Positions 32,680 to 41,218 of a DNA stretch of 50,277 nt are shown piece after piece. The stretch covers positions 1 to 50,277 of the forward strand of contig DATMMX010000058.1 in the NCBI GenBank assembly GCA_035569495.1, read 5' to 3'. The notes below the pieces were generated by a model. The model did no database searches and was not told the origin of the DNA. It worked only from the letters and a program-made list of their open reading frames with translations. How positions within the stretch are numbered: the stretch's first letter is position 1; each line of letters begins with the position of its first letter. This DNA is from DASRDZ01 sp035569495. Its GTDB lineage: Bacteria; Chloroflexota; Dormibacteria; Aeolococcales; Aeolococcaceae. Both the position numbers and the translations under genes were made by a program.

Positions 32680-35118
32680 TCAGGCAACGACGAAGTTGAC
32701 GACCTTGTCGGGGACGGCGATGACCTTGCGCACCGTGTGGCCGTCGAGGAGTTCGTGGACGCGGGGCAACTCGCGGGCGCGGCGTTCGAGTTCGCCGGCG
32801 GGGGTGCCCGCGGGGACGTCCAGGGTGGCGCGGGGCTTGCCGTTGACCTGGACGGAGATGGAGACGTGCTGCGCCGCGGCGAGGGCGTCGTCGTAGAGCG
32901 GCCACTGCGAGAGATGGATCGAGCCGGTGTGGCCGGTGCGCTCCCAGAGCTCCTCGGTGACGTGGGGTGCCAGGGGTGCGAGGAGTTGCAGGAGAGTTTC
33001 CACGTCGACGCGGCGGGCATCAGCGCGTGAGACCTCGGCGCTCAACTCGTCGGCGAAGCTCATCAGCAGGGCGATGGCCGTATTGAAGCGCAGGGTCTCC
33101 ATGCGCTCGGTGACGCCCTTGACCAGGGCGTGGCGGCGGCGTTCGCGGGCGTCGTCATCGGCGGTGGACACCAATGCCGACGAGGTGCCGATGCGCCACA
33201 CCCGGTTGAGGAACCGCACCGCGCCCGCGATGCCCTCGTCGCGAAAGTCGCCGCCGACGTCGTAGGGCCCGAGGAAGAGCACGTACACGCGCAGGGTGTC
33301 GGCGCCGTAGCGATCCATGTACTCGTCGGGGCTGACCACGTTGCCCCGGCTCTTCGACATCTTGGCGCCGTCCTTGATGATCAGGCCGTTGGCGCGGAAC
33401 ACCGGGAAGGGCTCCTGCGCGGGCACCAGCCCCGCGTCGTACAGAGCGCGCATCACGAAGCGCGAGTAGAGCAGGTGGAGCACCGAATGCTCCTTGCCGC
33501 CGATGTAGGTGGTCACCGGCAGCCACTTCCAGGTGCGCGTGCGATCGAAGGGCACGCCGTCGAACTCCGTCGACGGGTAGCGCAGGAAGTACCAGGAGGA
33601 GTCGAGGAAGGTGTCGGAGACGTCGGTCTCGCGCCGCGCGGGCTCGTCACACTGCGGGCAGGGCACGTTGACCCACTCCTCCACCGACGCCAGCGGCGAC
33701 ACCCCGGTGCCGATCGGCTTGAAGTCCTCGACGTCGGGCAGCAGCACGGGAAGCTGGTCCTCGGGCACCGGCACCGGCCCGCAGGACGGGCAGTGGATCA
33801 CCGGGATGGGCGGACCCCAGTAGCGCTGCCGCGAGATCAGCCAGTCGCGCAGGCGGTACTGCACCGCCGGCTCGCCGCGGCCGGCCTCCGCAAGCCGCGC
33901 CACGATGGCCCGCTTGGCCTCGTCGGACGGCAGCCCGGAGAATTCGCCGGAGTTGACCAGAACGCCGTCGCCCGCCCAGGCCTCGCGTTCGACGTCCCCG
34001 CCGCTGATCACCTCCACCACCGGCAGCCGGTGGGCGCGGGCGAACAGCCAGTCGCGCTCGTCGTGCGCGGGCACCGCCATGATCGCGCCGGTCCCGTAGC
34101 CGCCGAGCACGTACGGCGCCGCGTACACCGGCAGGCGCTCGCCGGTGAGCGGGTGCACCGCCGCGGAGCCGATGTCGATGCCGATCGAGAAGTCGGGCTC
34201 GTCGGTGGCGGCGGGCAGGTCCTCGCGCCAGCGCTCCACCGCCTGGTGGCGCTCCGGGGTGACGAAGTCGAGCAGCGCGGGATGGTCGGCGCCGACGACC
34301 AGGAAGGTGGCGCCGTAGAGCGTGTCGGGACGCGTGGTGAACACGGTGACGTCGCGCCGCTCGCAGCGCTCCAGGTCGAAGCGGATCATCGCGCCCTCGC
34401 TGCGCCCGATCCAGTTGCGCTGCGCGGTGACCACCACCTCCGACCAGTCGAGGCTGTCGAGGGCATCGAGCAGCGGCTGCGCGTACTCGGTGATGCGCAG
34501 GAACCACTGCTTGAGGACGCGCCGCTCGACGACCGCGTCGCAGCGCTCGCAGTGCCCGTTGATGACCTGCTCGTCGGCGAGCACGGTGAGGTCATGCGGA
34601 CACCAGTTGACCGCGGCCTCCTTCTGCACCGCCAGGCCGCGCTTCATGAGCTGCACGAACAGCCACTGCGTCCATTTGTAATACGCGGGATCGGTGGTGT
34701 TCAGCTCGTGCGACCAGTCGAAGCCGGCGCCGAGGCGCTGCATCTGGCGCTTGAAGTTGGCCACCGTGCGCGGCGTGAGTCGCGCCGGGTGCTCGTCCAC
34801 CTTGAGCGCGTAGTTCTCGCTGTGGATGCCGAAGGCATCCCAGCCCATGGGCTGGAAGACGTCGTGCCCCTGCATGCGCCGGAAGCGGCCGTGGGCGTCG
34901 GCGCCGCCGAAGGTGAAGGCGTGCCCCGCGTGCAGCCCCTCCGCCGACGGGTAGGGGAACATCATGAGGTTGTAGTAGGGCCGCGGCGCATTGTCGAGGT
35001 CGGGCTCGTAGGTGCGCTGCTCCGCCCAGCGGGCGCGCCACTTCGCCTCCACGGCGGCGTGGTCGTAGACGATGCCGCCGCGCTGTGCCCGCTCGGCCGG
35101 GTCCCGCTTGGTCTCCAT
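32680..35118 (-). CDS. leuS: Leucyl-tRNA synthetase
   Basis: LeuS charges tRNA-Leu and hydrolyses misacylated products in its CP1 domain. The 812-residue protein has the HIGH-equivalent HAGH in PYPSAEGLHAGH, the Zn-site CxxC pairs (CPSC, CPQC), the editing domain in the middle and KMSKS as AKMSKSRGNVVSPDEY. The C-terminal domain ends with VIAVPDKVVNFVVA, the family's usual finish. The ATG complementing 35116-35118 is preceded by TATCCT 10 nt upstream. It is divergent from bioF and converges with the candidate immunity gene across 46 nt. Slightly shorter than E. coli LeuS (860) but all domains are present. Confidence 0.96.
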   Translation of the reverse strand: METKRDPAERAQRGGIVYDHAAVEAKWRARWAEQRTYEPDLDNAPRPYYNLMMFPYPSAEGLHAGHAFTFGGADAHGRFRRMQGHDVFQPMGWDAFGIHSENYALKVDEHPARLTPRTVANFKRQMQRLGAGFDWSHELNTTDPAYYKWTQWLFVQLMKRGLAVQKEAAVNWCPHDLTVLADEQVINGHCERCDAVVERRVLKQWFLRITEYAQPLLDALDSLDWSEVVVTAQRNWIGRSEGAMIRFDLERCERRDVTVFTTRPDTLYGATFLVVGADHPALLDFVTPERHQAVERWREDLPAATDEPDFSIGIDIGSAAVHPLTGERLPVYAAPYVLGGYGTGAIMAVPAHDERDWLFARAHRLPVVEVISGGDVEREAWAGDGVLVNSGEFSGLPSDEAKRAIVARLAEAGRGEPAVQYRLRDWLISRQRYWGPPIPVIHCPSCGPVPVPEDQLPVLLPDVEDFKPIGTGVSPLASVEEWVNVPCPQCDEPARRETDVSDTFLDSSWYFLRYPSTEFDGVPFDRTRTWKWLPVTTYIGGKEHSVLHLLYSRFVMRALYDAGLVPAQEPFPVFRANGLIIKDGAKMSKSRGNVVSPDEYMDRYGADTLRVYVLFLGPYDVGGDFRDEGIAGAVRFLNRVWRIGTSSALVSTADDDARERRRHALVKGVTERMETLRFNTAIALLMSFADELSAEVSRADARRVDVETLLQLLAPLAPHVTEELWERTGHTGSIHLSQWPLYDDALAAAQHVSISVQVNGKPRATLDVPAGTPAGELERRARELPRVHELLDGHTVRKVIAVPDKVVNFVVA

Positions 35119-35128
35119 GAGGTGCTGG

Positions 35129-35134
35129 AGGATA
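35129..35134 (-). promoter_or_regulatory. -10 hexamer TATCCT of leuS
   Basis: TATCCT on the minus strand ends 10 nt before the leuS ATG, predicting a 3-4 nt leader. It lies back-to-back with the bioF -10 at 35166-35171; the two start sites would be ~55 bp apart. Confidence 0.5.
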
Positions 35135-35165
35135 CCCCGTCCGGCGAGCAGGTTGGCCGGGTGCC

Positions 35166-35171
35166 TAGACT
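35166..35171 (+). promoter_or_regulatory. -10 hexamer TAGACT of the bio operon
   Basis: TAGACT ends 12 nt before ATG 35184 of bioF. I see no BirA-type operator (TTGTAAACC-like inverted repeat) around it. Confidence 0.45.
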
Positions 35172-35183
35172 TGCTCTCCTCCC

Positions 35184-36359
35184 ATGACCAGCAGTGCCGT
35201 CACCTCGCAGCTCGACTGGGGCCGGGCGCGACTCGACGAGGCCGAGGCGGCCGGGCTGCTGCGCACGCCGCGCGAGCGACGTGGCGGCAGCCGCACCCAC
35301 GCGGTGGTCGAGGGGCGCGTGGTCGTGGTCCTGAGCGGCAACGACTACCTGGGACTGTCGATGCACCCCCGGGTGCGCGAGGCGGCGGCGGCGGCGGCGC
35401 GGTCGGAGGGCGCGGGGGCGACCGGCTCGCGCCACCTCAGCGGGTGCCACGCCGCGATCTCGGCGCTGGAGGACGAGCTGGCCGCCTTCGAGGGGGCGGA
35501 GACGGCCACCCTCGCCCCCAGCGGCTACGCGGCCAACCTGGCGGTGCTCCAGGCCGTCGGCGGCCCCGACTGCGTGGTCTTCAGCGACGAGCGCAACCAC
35601 GCCTCGATCGTCGACGGCTGCCGCCTGTCGCGCGGCCAGGTGTCGGTGTTCGCGCACGGCGACCTGGCCGAGCTGGAGCGCGGCCTGCAGGCGACCGGCC
35701 GGCGTCCGGTGATCGTCAGCGACACCGTGTTCTCCATGGACGGGACGGTCGCCGACGTGGCCGGTCTGGCCTGGCTGGCGCGCCGCTACGGCGCCTGGCT
35801 GGTGCTCGACGAGGCGCATGCCACCGGGGTGCTCGGTGACGGCGGGCGCGGGGCGTGCGACGCGGCCGGGGTCGATCCCCGCGATCCCTGCGTGGTCCGC
35901 GTGGTGACGCTGTCGAAGGCGCTCGGCGCGGGCGGCGGCGCGGTGTGCGGCGACGCCGTGGTGCGCAGGCTGCTGCTGCAACGGGGCCGGGCGCTGATCT
36001 TCTCGACGGCGCTGCCGCATCCCACCGTGGCGGCGGCGAGGGCGGCGCTGGGAGTGCTGCGCGACGACGGAGCGAAGCTGATCTCGATGCTGCGGGCGAA
36101 CACTCGCGTCCTGCGCGACGCGCTGCAGGCGGGCGGCGACGACGCCATGCCCATCGTGCCGGTGCGCACGGGCGACCCTGGCCGCGCGGTGGCGCTGGAG
36201 CAGGCGATGCTCGAGGCGGGCTGGCTGGTCCAGGCGGTGCGGCCGCCCACGGTGCCGGAGGGAACCAGCCGGGTGCGCATGGTGGTCTCGGCGGCGCACA
36301 CCGAGGCGGAGCTGCGCGGCGCGGCGGTGGCGTTGCGGGCGGCGGCAGAGCGCCTGTGA
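35184..36359 (+). CDS. bioF: 8-amino-7-oxononanoate synthase (or closely related alpha-oxoamine synthase)
   Basis: BioF condenses pimeloyl-ACP/CoA with L-alanine, releasing CO2, as the first step of the biotin ring pathway. The 391-residue protein is a standard alpha-oxoamine synthase. It has LSGNDYLGLS, GATGSRHLSGCHAAISALEDELA, SDERNHASIVDG, DTVFSMDGT, LDEAHATGV and the PLP lysine K245 in TLSKALGAGGG. 2-amino-3-ketobutyrate CoA ligase has the same fold, but location directly before bioD-bioA settles the role. Its stop overlaps the GTG of the next gene (GTGA), so the two are co-translated. bioB is not in the window. Confidence 0.93.
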   Translation: MTSSAVTSQLDWGRARLDEAEAAGLLRTPRERRGGSRTHAVVEGRVVVVLSGNDYLGLSMHPRVREAAAAAARSEGAGATGSRHLSGCHAAISALEDELAAFEGAETATLAPSGYAANLAVLQAVGGPDCVVFSDERNHASIVDGCRLSRGQVSVFAHGDLAELERGLQATGRRPVIVSDTVFSMDGTVADVAGLAWLARRYGAWLVLDEAHATGVLGDGGRGACDAAGVDPRDPCVVRVVTLSKALGAGGGAVCGDAVVRRLLLQRGRALIFSTALPHPTVAAARAALGVLRDDGAKLISMLRANTRVLRDALQAGGDDAMPIVPVRTGDPGRAVALEQAMLEAGWLVQAVRPPTVPEGTSRVRMVVSAAHTEAELRGAAVALRAAAERL

Positions 36360-38428
36360 GGCGCACTCTCGGAGTCGTCGGGACCGACACGGAGGCGGGC
36401 AAGACGGTGGTCACCGCGGCGCTGGTCGCGGCGCTGCGGGCGCGCGGCATGCGGGTTGCGGGGTTGAAGCCGGTGGCCACCGGCGTCGAGCCCGGGGACC
36501 CGGGCGAGGACGCGACCCTGCTGGCGCGAGCATCGGGAACCCAGGCGGGCGGGGCGCTGCTGGCGTCCTTCCTCCTCCCCCGCTCTCCCCTCGCGGCGGC
36601 GCGCGCCGAGGGCCGAACGCTGAACGTGGACGAATTGCTGCGCACCATCAAGGAGCGCGCGGCAGCGCTCGACCTGCTCCTGGTCGAGGGCGTCGGCGGG
36701 CTGCTGGTGCCGCTCACCGAACGGGTGACGGTGCGCGACCTGATGCGGCGGCTCGGCGCGCCGGTGCTGGTGGCGGGTCGTGCCGGGCTGGGCACGATCG
36801 GGCACTGCGCGCTCACCGTGGAGGCCGCGCGGTCGGCCGGCCTCGACGTCTGCGGCGTGGTGCTCAGCGACGTCGACGGCGCGACCGATGCGGAGTTCGC
36901 AAGGGAGAACGCCGCACAGATCGAGGCGCAGTGCGACGTGCAGGTGCTCGGGATCCTGCCATTCATGGCCGATACGTCGGACCTGGAGGCGATGGCCACG
37001 GCGGCGGAGGCGGCGCTCGACCTCGACGGGCTCCTGGCCGCGCTGCGCCGCGACGAGACGCTGCACGAGGACGTGGTCGCCCTCGACCGCAAGCACGTCT
37101 GGCATCCCTTCACCCAGACCAGCGAATGGCGCGACGAGGACCCGGTGGTGATCCGCTCCGCGCACGGCTGCCGCCTGGTCGACGCGCGAGGCCGCGAGTA
37201 CATCGACGGGGTCGCCTCGCTGTGGGCCAACGTCCACGGCCACGGCCACCCACGTCTCGACGCCGCGCTGCGCGAGCAGGCGGGACGCGTTGCGCACAGC
37301 ACCTTCCTCGGCCTCACCCACGAGCCCGGCGCGCGACTTGCCGCCGAGCTGTGCGCCGTCGCGCCCGCGGGAATGACCCGCGTCTTCTATTCGGAGGCGG
37401 GCGCTGCGGCGGTCGAGGTCGGCCTGCGCATCGCGCTGCTGGCGCAGCGCCACCGCGGCAACAGGCAGCGAACCAGGTTCGTGTCGCTCACCGACGCATA
37501 CCACGGCGACACCGCCGGTGCCGTCAGCGTGGGGCGCTCCGAGCCGTTCCACCGCGGCCTCGACCCGCTGCTCTTCGACGTGCTCCGCGTCCCGCCGCCG
37601 CACCTGTTCGAGCGCAGCGGCGCCACAGCGCACATCGCCACCGAGCAGTCGCTGCAAGCACTCGACACAACGCTGCAGGAGCACGGCGACGAGATCGCGG
37701 CCGTGGTCATCGAGCCGCGCATCCAGGGGGCCGCGGGCATGTGGCCGCACAGCGACGAGTGGCTGCGGCGGGCGGTGCAGGCCGCGCACCAGGCCGGTGC
37801 ACTGGTGCTCTGCGACGAGGTCGCCACCGGCTTCGGCCGCACCGGTGACATGTTCGCCAGCGCCGGCGCGGGCGTCAGGCCCGACATCCTCACCGTGGGC
37901 AAGGGCATCACCGGCGGCTACCTGCCGCTCTCCGCAACCCTGGTCGGCGAGGAGCTGTTCGACCTCTTCACCTCGCCGTACACCGAACACCGCGCGCTCT
38001 ACTACGGACACACCTACACCGCCAACCCGCTCGCCGCTGCCGTCGCCCGCGCCTCACTGCAGCTCTTCGAAGAAGAGGACACGCTGGCCGGCGCGCGGCG
38101 ACTGGCGACCCGCCTCGCCACCCTGCTCGCGCCGCTGCGAGCGCTGCACGGCGTCGCGGACATCCGCCAGCGTGGCGTGATGGCCGGCATCGAGCTCTGC
38201 GCCGGAGGCCTCGACGCCCCCCACGACCCCGCCCTCCGCGCCGGCCGCAGGGTCGTGCTGGCCGCGCGGCGCCGCGGCGTGATCGTGCGCCCGCTGGGCG
38301 ACGTGGTGGTGCTCAACCCGCCGCTGGTGCTCACCGACGGCGACGCCGCGCTCCTGGTCGAGGCCGTCGCCGAGGCCATCGGGGACGTCAGCGCCGCACT
38401 GCCTCAGGCACAGGGAGCATCCGCATGA
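36356..38428 (+). CDS. BioD-BioA fusion: dethiobiotin synthetase + DAPA aminotransferase
   Basis: A single 690-residue frame carries two biotin enzymes in series. Residues 1-~225 are BioD, with the P-loop GTDTEAGKTVV, GLKPVATGV, LLVEGVGGLLVPL and a terminal ILPFM region. From ~240 BioA begins with its diagnostic DRKHVWHPFTQ and continues with YSEAGAAAVEVGLRIA, DAYHGDT, LCDEVATGFGRTG, the PLP lysine in TVGKGITGG and HTYTANPLAAAVA. No stop or frameshift separates them and the linker is only ~15 residues. BioA makes 7,8-diaminopelargonate and BioD closes the ureido ring with CO2 and ATP, so product could pass directly. GTG start overlaps the bioF stop; TGA overlaps the next ATG (ATGA). A similar D-A fusion is known in plants and fungi (BIO3-BIO1). 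Confidence 0.93.
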   Translation: MRRTLGVVGTDTEAGKTVVTAALVAALRARGMRVAGLKPVATGVEPGDPGEDATLLARASGTQAGGALLASFLLPRSPLAAARAEGRTLNVDELLRTIKERAAALDLLLVEGVGGLLVPLTERVTVRDLMRRLGAPVLVAGRAGLGTIGHCALTVEAARSAGLDVCGVVLSDVDGATDAEFARENAAQIEAQCDVQVLGILPFMADTSDLEAMATAAEAALDLDGLLAALRRDETLHEDVVALDRKHVWHPFTQTSEWRDEDPVVIRSAHGCRLVDARGREYIDGVASLWANVHGHGHPRLDAALREQAGRVAHSTFLGLTHEPGARLAAELCAVAPAGMTRVFYSEAGAAAVEVGLRIALLAQRHRGNRQRTRFVSLTDAYHGDTAGAVSVGRSEPFHRGLDPLLFDVLRVPPPHLFERSGATAHIATEQSLQALDTTLQEHGDEIAAVVIEPRIQGAAGMWPHSDEWLRRAVQAAHQAGALVLCDEVATGFGRTGDMFASAGAGVRPDILTVGKGITGGYLPLSATLVGEELFDLFTSPYTEHRALYYGHTYTANPLAAAVARASLQLFEEEDTLAGARRLATRLATLLAPLRALHGVADIRQRGVMAGIELCAGGLDAPHDPALRAGRRVVLAARRRGVIVRPLGDVVVLNPPLVLTDGDAALLVEAVAEAIGDVSAALPQAQGASA

Positions 38429-38982
38429 GCACAGCGATGCGTGGCTCGGTCTACGCCCTCGGCGACGCGGTCCCGCGCATCCACAGGGACGTCTTCATCG
38501 CCCCCGGTGCCGTCGTCGCCGGCGACGTGGAGATCGGCGAGCACGTCAGCATCTGGCCCAACTGCGTGCTGCGCGGCGACTACGGCCGCATCGTCATCGG
38601 CCGCGGCACCAACGTGCAGGACGGCACGGTCATCCACGCCACCCACACGCTCAGCACCCTGATCGGTGAGGACGTGGTCATCGGCCACGGTGCGCGACTC
38701 GAAGGCTGCACCGTGGAGGACGCCGCGCTGATCGGCATGCAGACGGTGGTGCTGCACCAGGTTGTGGTCGGCTCTGGCGCAATCGTCGCCGCCGGCGCGG
38801 TGCTGACGCCGCGCACCCTGGTGCCGCCCGGCGCGATGGCCCGAGGCGTTCCCGCGCAGATCATCGAGGTGGACGAGCAGACCCGCGACCAGCGCATCGC
38901 CGTGCACCGCGTCACCAGCGAGCACTACTGGGAGAACGCGCAGCGCTGGATGCGCGAGCTGCGCGCCGTCGAAACGGGCTAG
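38425..38982 (+). CDS. Gamma-class carbonic anhydrase-like protein
   Basis: This 185-residue protein has the left-handed beta-helix hexapeptide pattern (VVAGDVEIGEHVSIWPNCVLRGDYG, then IVIGRGTNVQDGTVIHATH). It keeps the gamma-CA residues: Arg in RGDYG, Gln-Asp in NVQDGTVIH, and the zinc-ligand histidines in TVIHATH and VIGHGARLEGC. It lacks the acidic loop of the Methanosarcina Cam enzyme and so is of the CamH/YrdA type, for which activity varies. The ATG overlaps the bioD-bioA stop (ATGA), so it belongs to the biotin operon, where CO2/bicarbonate exchange could serve BioD and BioF. Its stop TAG shares the palindrome CTAG with the ftsH stop. Confidence 0.85.
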   Translation: MSTAMRGSVYALGDAVPRIHRDVFIAPGAVVAGDVEIGEHVSIWPNCVLRGDYGRIVIGRGTNVQDGTVIHATHTLSTLIGEDVVIGHGARLEGCTVEDAALIGMQTVVLHQVVVGSGAIVAAGAVLTPRTLVPPGAMARGVPAQIIEVDEQTRDQRIAVHRVTSEHYWENAQRWMRELRAVETG

Positions 38983-41033
38983 CGCTCCGACGTGACCGCC
39001 GCGGCCGCGGGCCGGCTTTCGCCGGTACGCTCGTCGCCCGGCGCATCGGACGGCGCCTTGCCCCTGGCCACCGGTGGCGCCCCGTCGACGTGCACCGTGC
39101 CGTCGGCGTCGCGCACCATGCCGGTCACCCGCAGCACCTCCGCCTCGTCCAGCGACTCCTCGCGGAGCAGCGCCTGGGTCAGCGCGTCGAGACGGGCGCG
39201 GTGCTGGTTGAGCAGCGAGCACGCCTCCTGCAGGCACTCGTCGACGATGCGGCGCACCTCGCTGTCGATCACCTCGGCGGTGTGCTCGCTGTAGGGACGC
39301 TGCGCCACCAGCCCGTCGCCGTCCGGCTCGGTGAGGCTGATCGGTCCCAGTGCCGGGCTCATCCCCCAGCGCACCACCATCTGCCGCGCGATCGCGGTGA
39401 TCTGCTGCAGGTCGTTCTCCGCGCCGGTGGTGACCACGCCGTAGACGATCTCCTCGGCCGCGCGGCCGCCCAGCGCACCGGTGATGCGGGCGCGCAGGTA
39501 GTCCTCCGGGTAGTTCATGCGGTCGTCGACCGGCGACTGCAGGGTGACCCCCAGCGCCATGCCGCGCGGAACGATCGAGACCTTGCGAACCGGGTCGGCG
39601 CCGGGCACCAGCAGGCCGAGCAGTGCGTGTCCGGACTCGTGGTAGGCGACGCGCTCGCGGTCCTTCTCGCTCAGGGTGAGATGCCGCTCGGCGCCGAGGA
39701 CGACCTTCTCCAGCGCGTCGGTGAAGTCCTCCATGGTCACCGCGCTGCGATTGCGCCGCGCCGCCAGCAGCGCCGCCTCGTTGACCAGGTTGCGCAGGTC
39801 GGCGCCGACCAGACCGGGCGTCTGCGAGGCGAGCGCGTCGAGGTCGACGTCAGGACCGAGCGGCACGTTGCGCGTGTGGATGCGCAGGATCGCCGCGCGC
39901 CCGTTGCGGTCGGGCGGCTGCACCACCACGCGGCGGTCGAAGCGTCCGGGGCGCAGCAGCGCCTGGTCGAGCACGTCGGCGCGGTTGGTGGCGGCGATGA
40001 CGATCACGCCCTCGCGGGAGTCGAAGCCGTCCATCTCGGTGAGGATCTGGTTGAGCGTCTGCTCCTGCTCGTCGTGGCCGCCGATGTTGCCGGGCCCGCC
40101 GCGACGGCGGCCGATGGCGTCGAGCTCGTCGATGAAGATGATCGCCGGGGCCATGCTGCGCGCCTTCTGGAACAGGTCGCGCACCCTGGCGGCGCCGACG
40201 CCGACGATCATCTCGATGAACTCCGACGCCGACACGCTGAGGAAGGGCACATGCGCCTCACCGGCGACCGCCCGCGCCAGCAGGGTCTTGCCGGTTCCCG
40301 GCGGGCCGATCAGCAGCACGCCCTTGGGGATGGTGCCGCCCAACCGCTGGTAGCGCTGCGGGTCGCGCAGGAAGTCGACGACCTCCTCCAGCTCCTGCTT
40401 GGCCTCCTCGATGCCGGCGACGTCGGCGAAGGTGGTGGTGGGCCGCTCGGCGTCGAAGAGCCGCGCCTGGGTGCGCCCCAGGCCGAAGAGCCCGCCGCCG
40501 GCGGCCTGCGCGCTGCGCCGCATCAGCCAGATGAAGCCGCCGATGAGCAGGATGGTGGGGCCGAAGCTGAGCAGGATGGTCAGCAGCGCCGACCGCGGCG
40601 TGTTCAGCGGCGTGGCGCTGATGATGACGTTGTGCTGCTCGAGCAGCGTCTCCAGTCCGGTGTCGGCGAATGTGGGCCGGGTGGTGGTGAAGTTGGTCGA
40701 GCTGGTGCTGCTCCCCGGGGCGCTCACCGCCTTCTTGGCCGTCCCCTGGATCTCGTCGCCGGTGGCGCTGATCTTGCTGACGTTGTCGTTGGTGATCTGC
40801 TGCTTGAAGGTGGTGTAGGGGATGGTCACGCTGTTCGAGGTGTCCGCGGGGAAGATCGCGGTGAACAGGATGATGTTGAGCAGCAGGACGATGGCCAAGG
40901 GGAGCCAGAACCGCCAGGTCCGCATCGGCGCCGTGCCGCCACCAGCCCCGCCCGGCCTGCCGGCTGGACCGCGGCGCGCCGGGTCAGGGTTGGGCGGGTT
41001 CTCCCGCGGCGCTCTCGGCATGCCTGTGGACAT
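38979..41033 (-). CDS. ftsH: ATP-dependent zinc metalloprotease FtsH
   Basis: FtsH degrades damaged membrane proteins and regulatory proteins. The 684-residue protein has a Pro/Gly-rich cytosolic start of ~35 residues, two membrane helices (WLPLAIVLLLNIILF and, after a ~100-residue external domain, LLTILLSFGPTILLIGGFIW), the AAA+ domain with GPPGTGKT, IIFIDELDAIGRRRG and the second region of homology, then the zinc site HESGH. A low-complexity tail (~35 residues) ends it. The ATG complementing 41031-41033 is chosen (MSTGMPRAP); ATG 41084 would run to within 10 nt of the tRNA. It is divergent from tRNA-Thr. Confidence 0.95.
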   Translation of the reverse strand: MSTGMPRAPRENPPNPDPARRGPAGRPGGAGGGTAPMRTWRFWLPLAIVLLLNIILFTAIFPADTSNSVTIPYTTFKQQITNDNVSKISATGDEIQGTAKKAVSAPGSSTSSTNFTTTRPTFADTGLETLLEQHNVIISATPLNTPRSALLTILLSFGPTILLIGGFIWLMRRSAQAAGGGLFGLGRTQARLFDAERPTTTFADVAGIEEAKQELEEVVDFLRDPQRYQRLGGTIPKGVLLIGPPGTGKTLLARAVAGEAHVPFLSVSASEFIEMIVGVGAARVRDLFQKARSMAPAIIFIDELDAIGRRRGGPGNIGGHDEQEQTLNQILTEMDGFDSREGVIVIAATNRADVLDQALLRPGRFDRRVVVQPPDRNGRAAILRIHTRNVPLGPDVDLDALASQTPGLVGADLRNLVNEAALLAARRNRSAVTMEDFTDALEKVVLGAERHLTLSEKDRERVAYHESGHALLGLLVPGADPVRKVSIVPRGMALGVTLQSPVDDRMNYPEDYLRARITGALGGRAAEEIVYGVVTTGAENDLQQITAIARQMVVRWGMSPALGPISLTEPDGDGLVAQRPYSEHTAEVIDSEVRRIVDECLQEACSLLNQHRARLDALTQALLREESLDEAEVLRVTGMVRDADGTVHVDGAPPVARGKAPSDAPGDERTGESRPAAAAVTSER

Positions 41034-41078
41034 CGTTACCCAGTGTCCCACGGTGGCGCGCCCGACGTACTCGGCAGG

Positions 41079-41084
41079 TACCAT
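41079..41084 (+). promoter_or_regulatory. Candidate -10 (TACCAT) of tRNA-Thr
   Basis: TACCAT ends 10 nt before the tRNA 5' end. The TAnnnT pattern matches the other proposed -10 boxes here. No -35 box is clear. Confidence 0.35.
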
Positions 41085-41094
41085 GGCGGGCCGC

Positions 41095-41169
41095 GCCGAC
41101 GTAGCTCAGGGGTAGAGCGCCCGCCTCGTAAGCGGACGGTCGGGGGTTCGAATCCCCCCGTCGGCTCCA
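41095..41169 (+). tRNA. tRNA-Thr (anticodon CGU)
   Basis: Cloverleaf: acceptor GCCGACG / CGTCGGC, D arm GCTCAGGGGTAGAGC, anticodon stem CCCGC/GCGGA-type around loop CTCGTAA (anticodon CGU, reading ACG), and T arm with GGTTCGAATCC. The discriminator is T and CCA is encoded (41167-41169), unlike the tRNA-Leu in this window. Confidence 0.95.
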
Positions 41170-41205
41170 CCCGACCGGAGGTCAGCCAGCCGGCCCGGAC
41201 CGTGG

Positions 41206-41211
41206 TAGGTT
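41206..41211 (+). promoter_or_regulatory. -10 hexamer TAGGTT, leaderless-type
   Basis: TAGGTT ends 7 nt before ATG 41219 of the channel gene, the spacing expected for a leaderless mRNA. Confidence 0.5.
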
Positions 41212-41218
41212 CTCCGCC

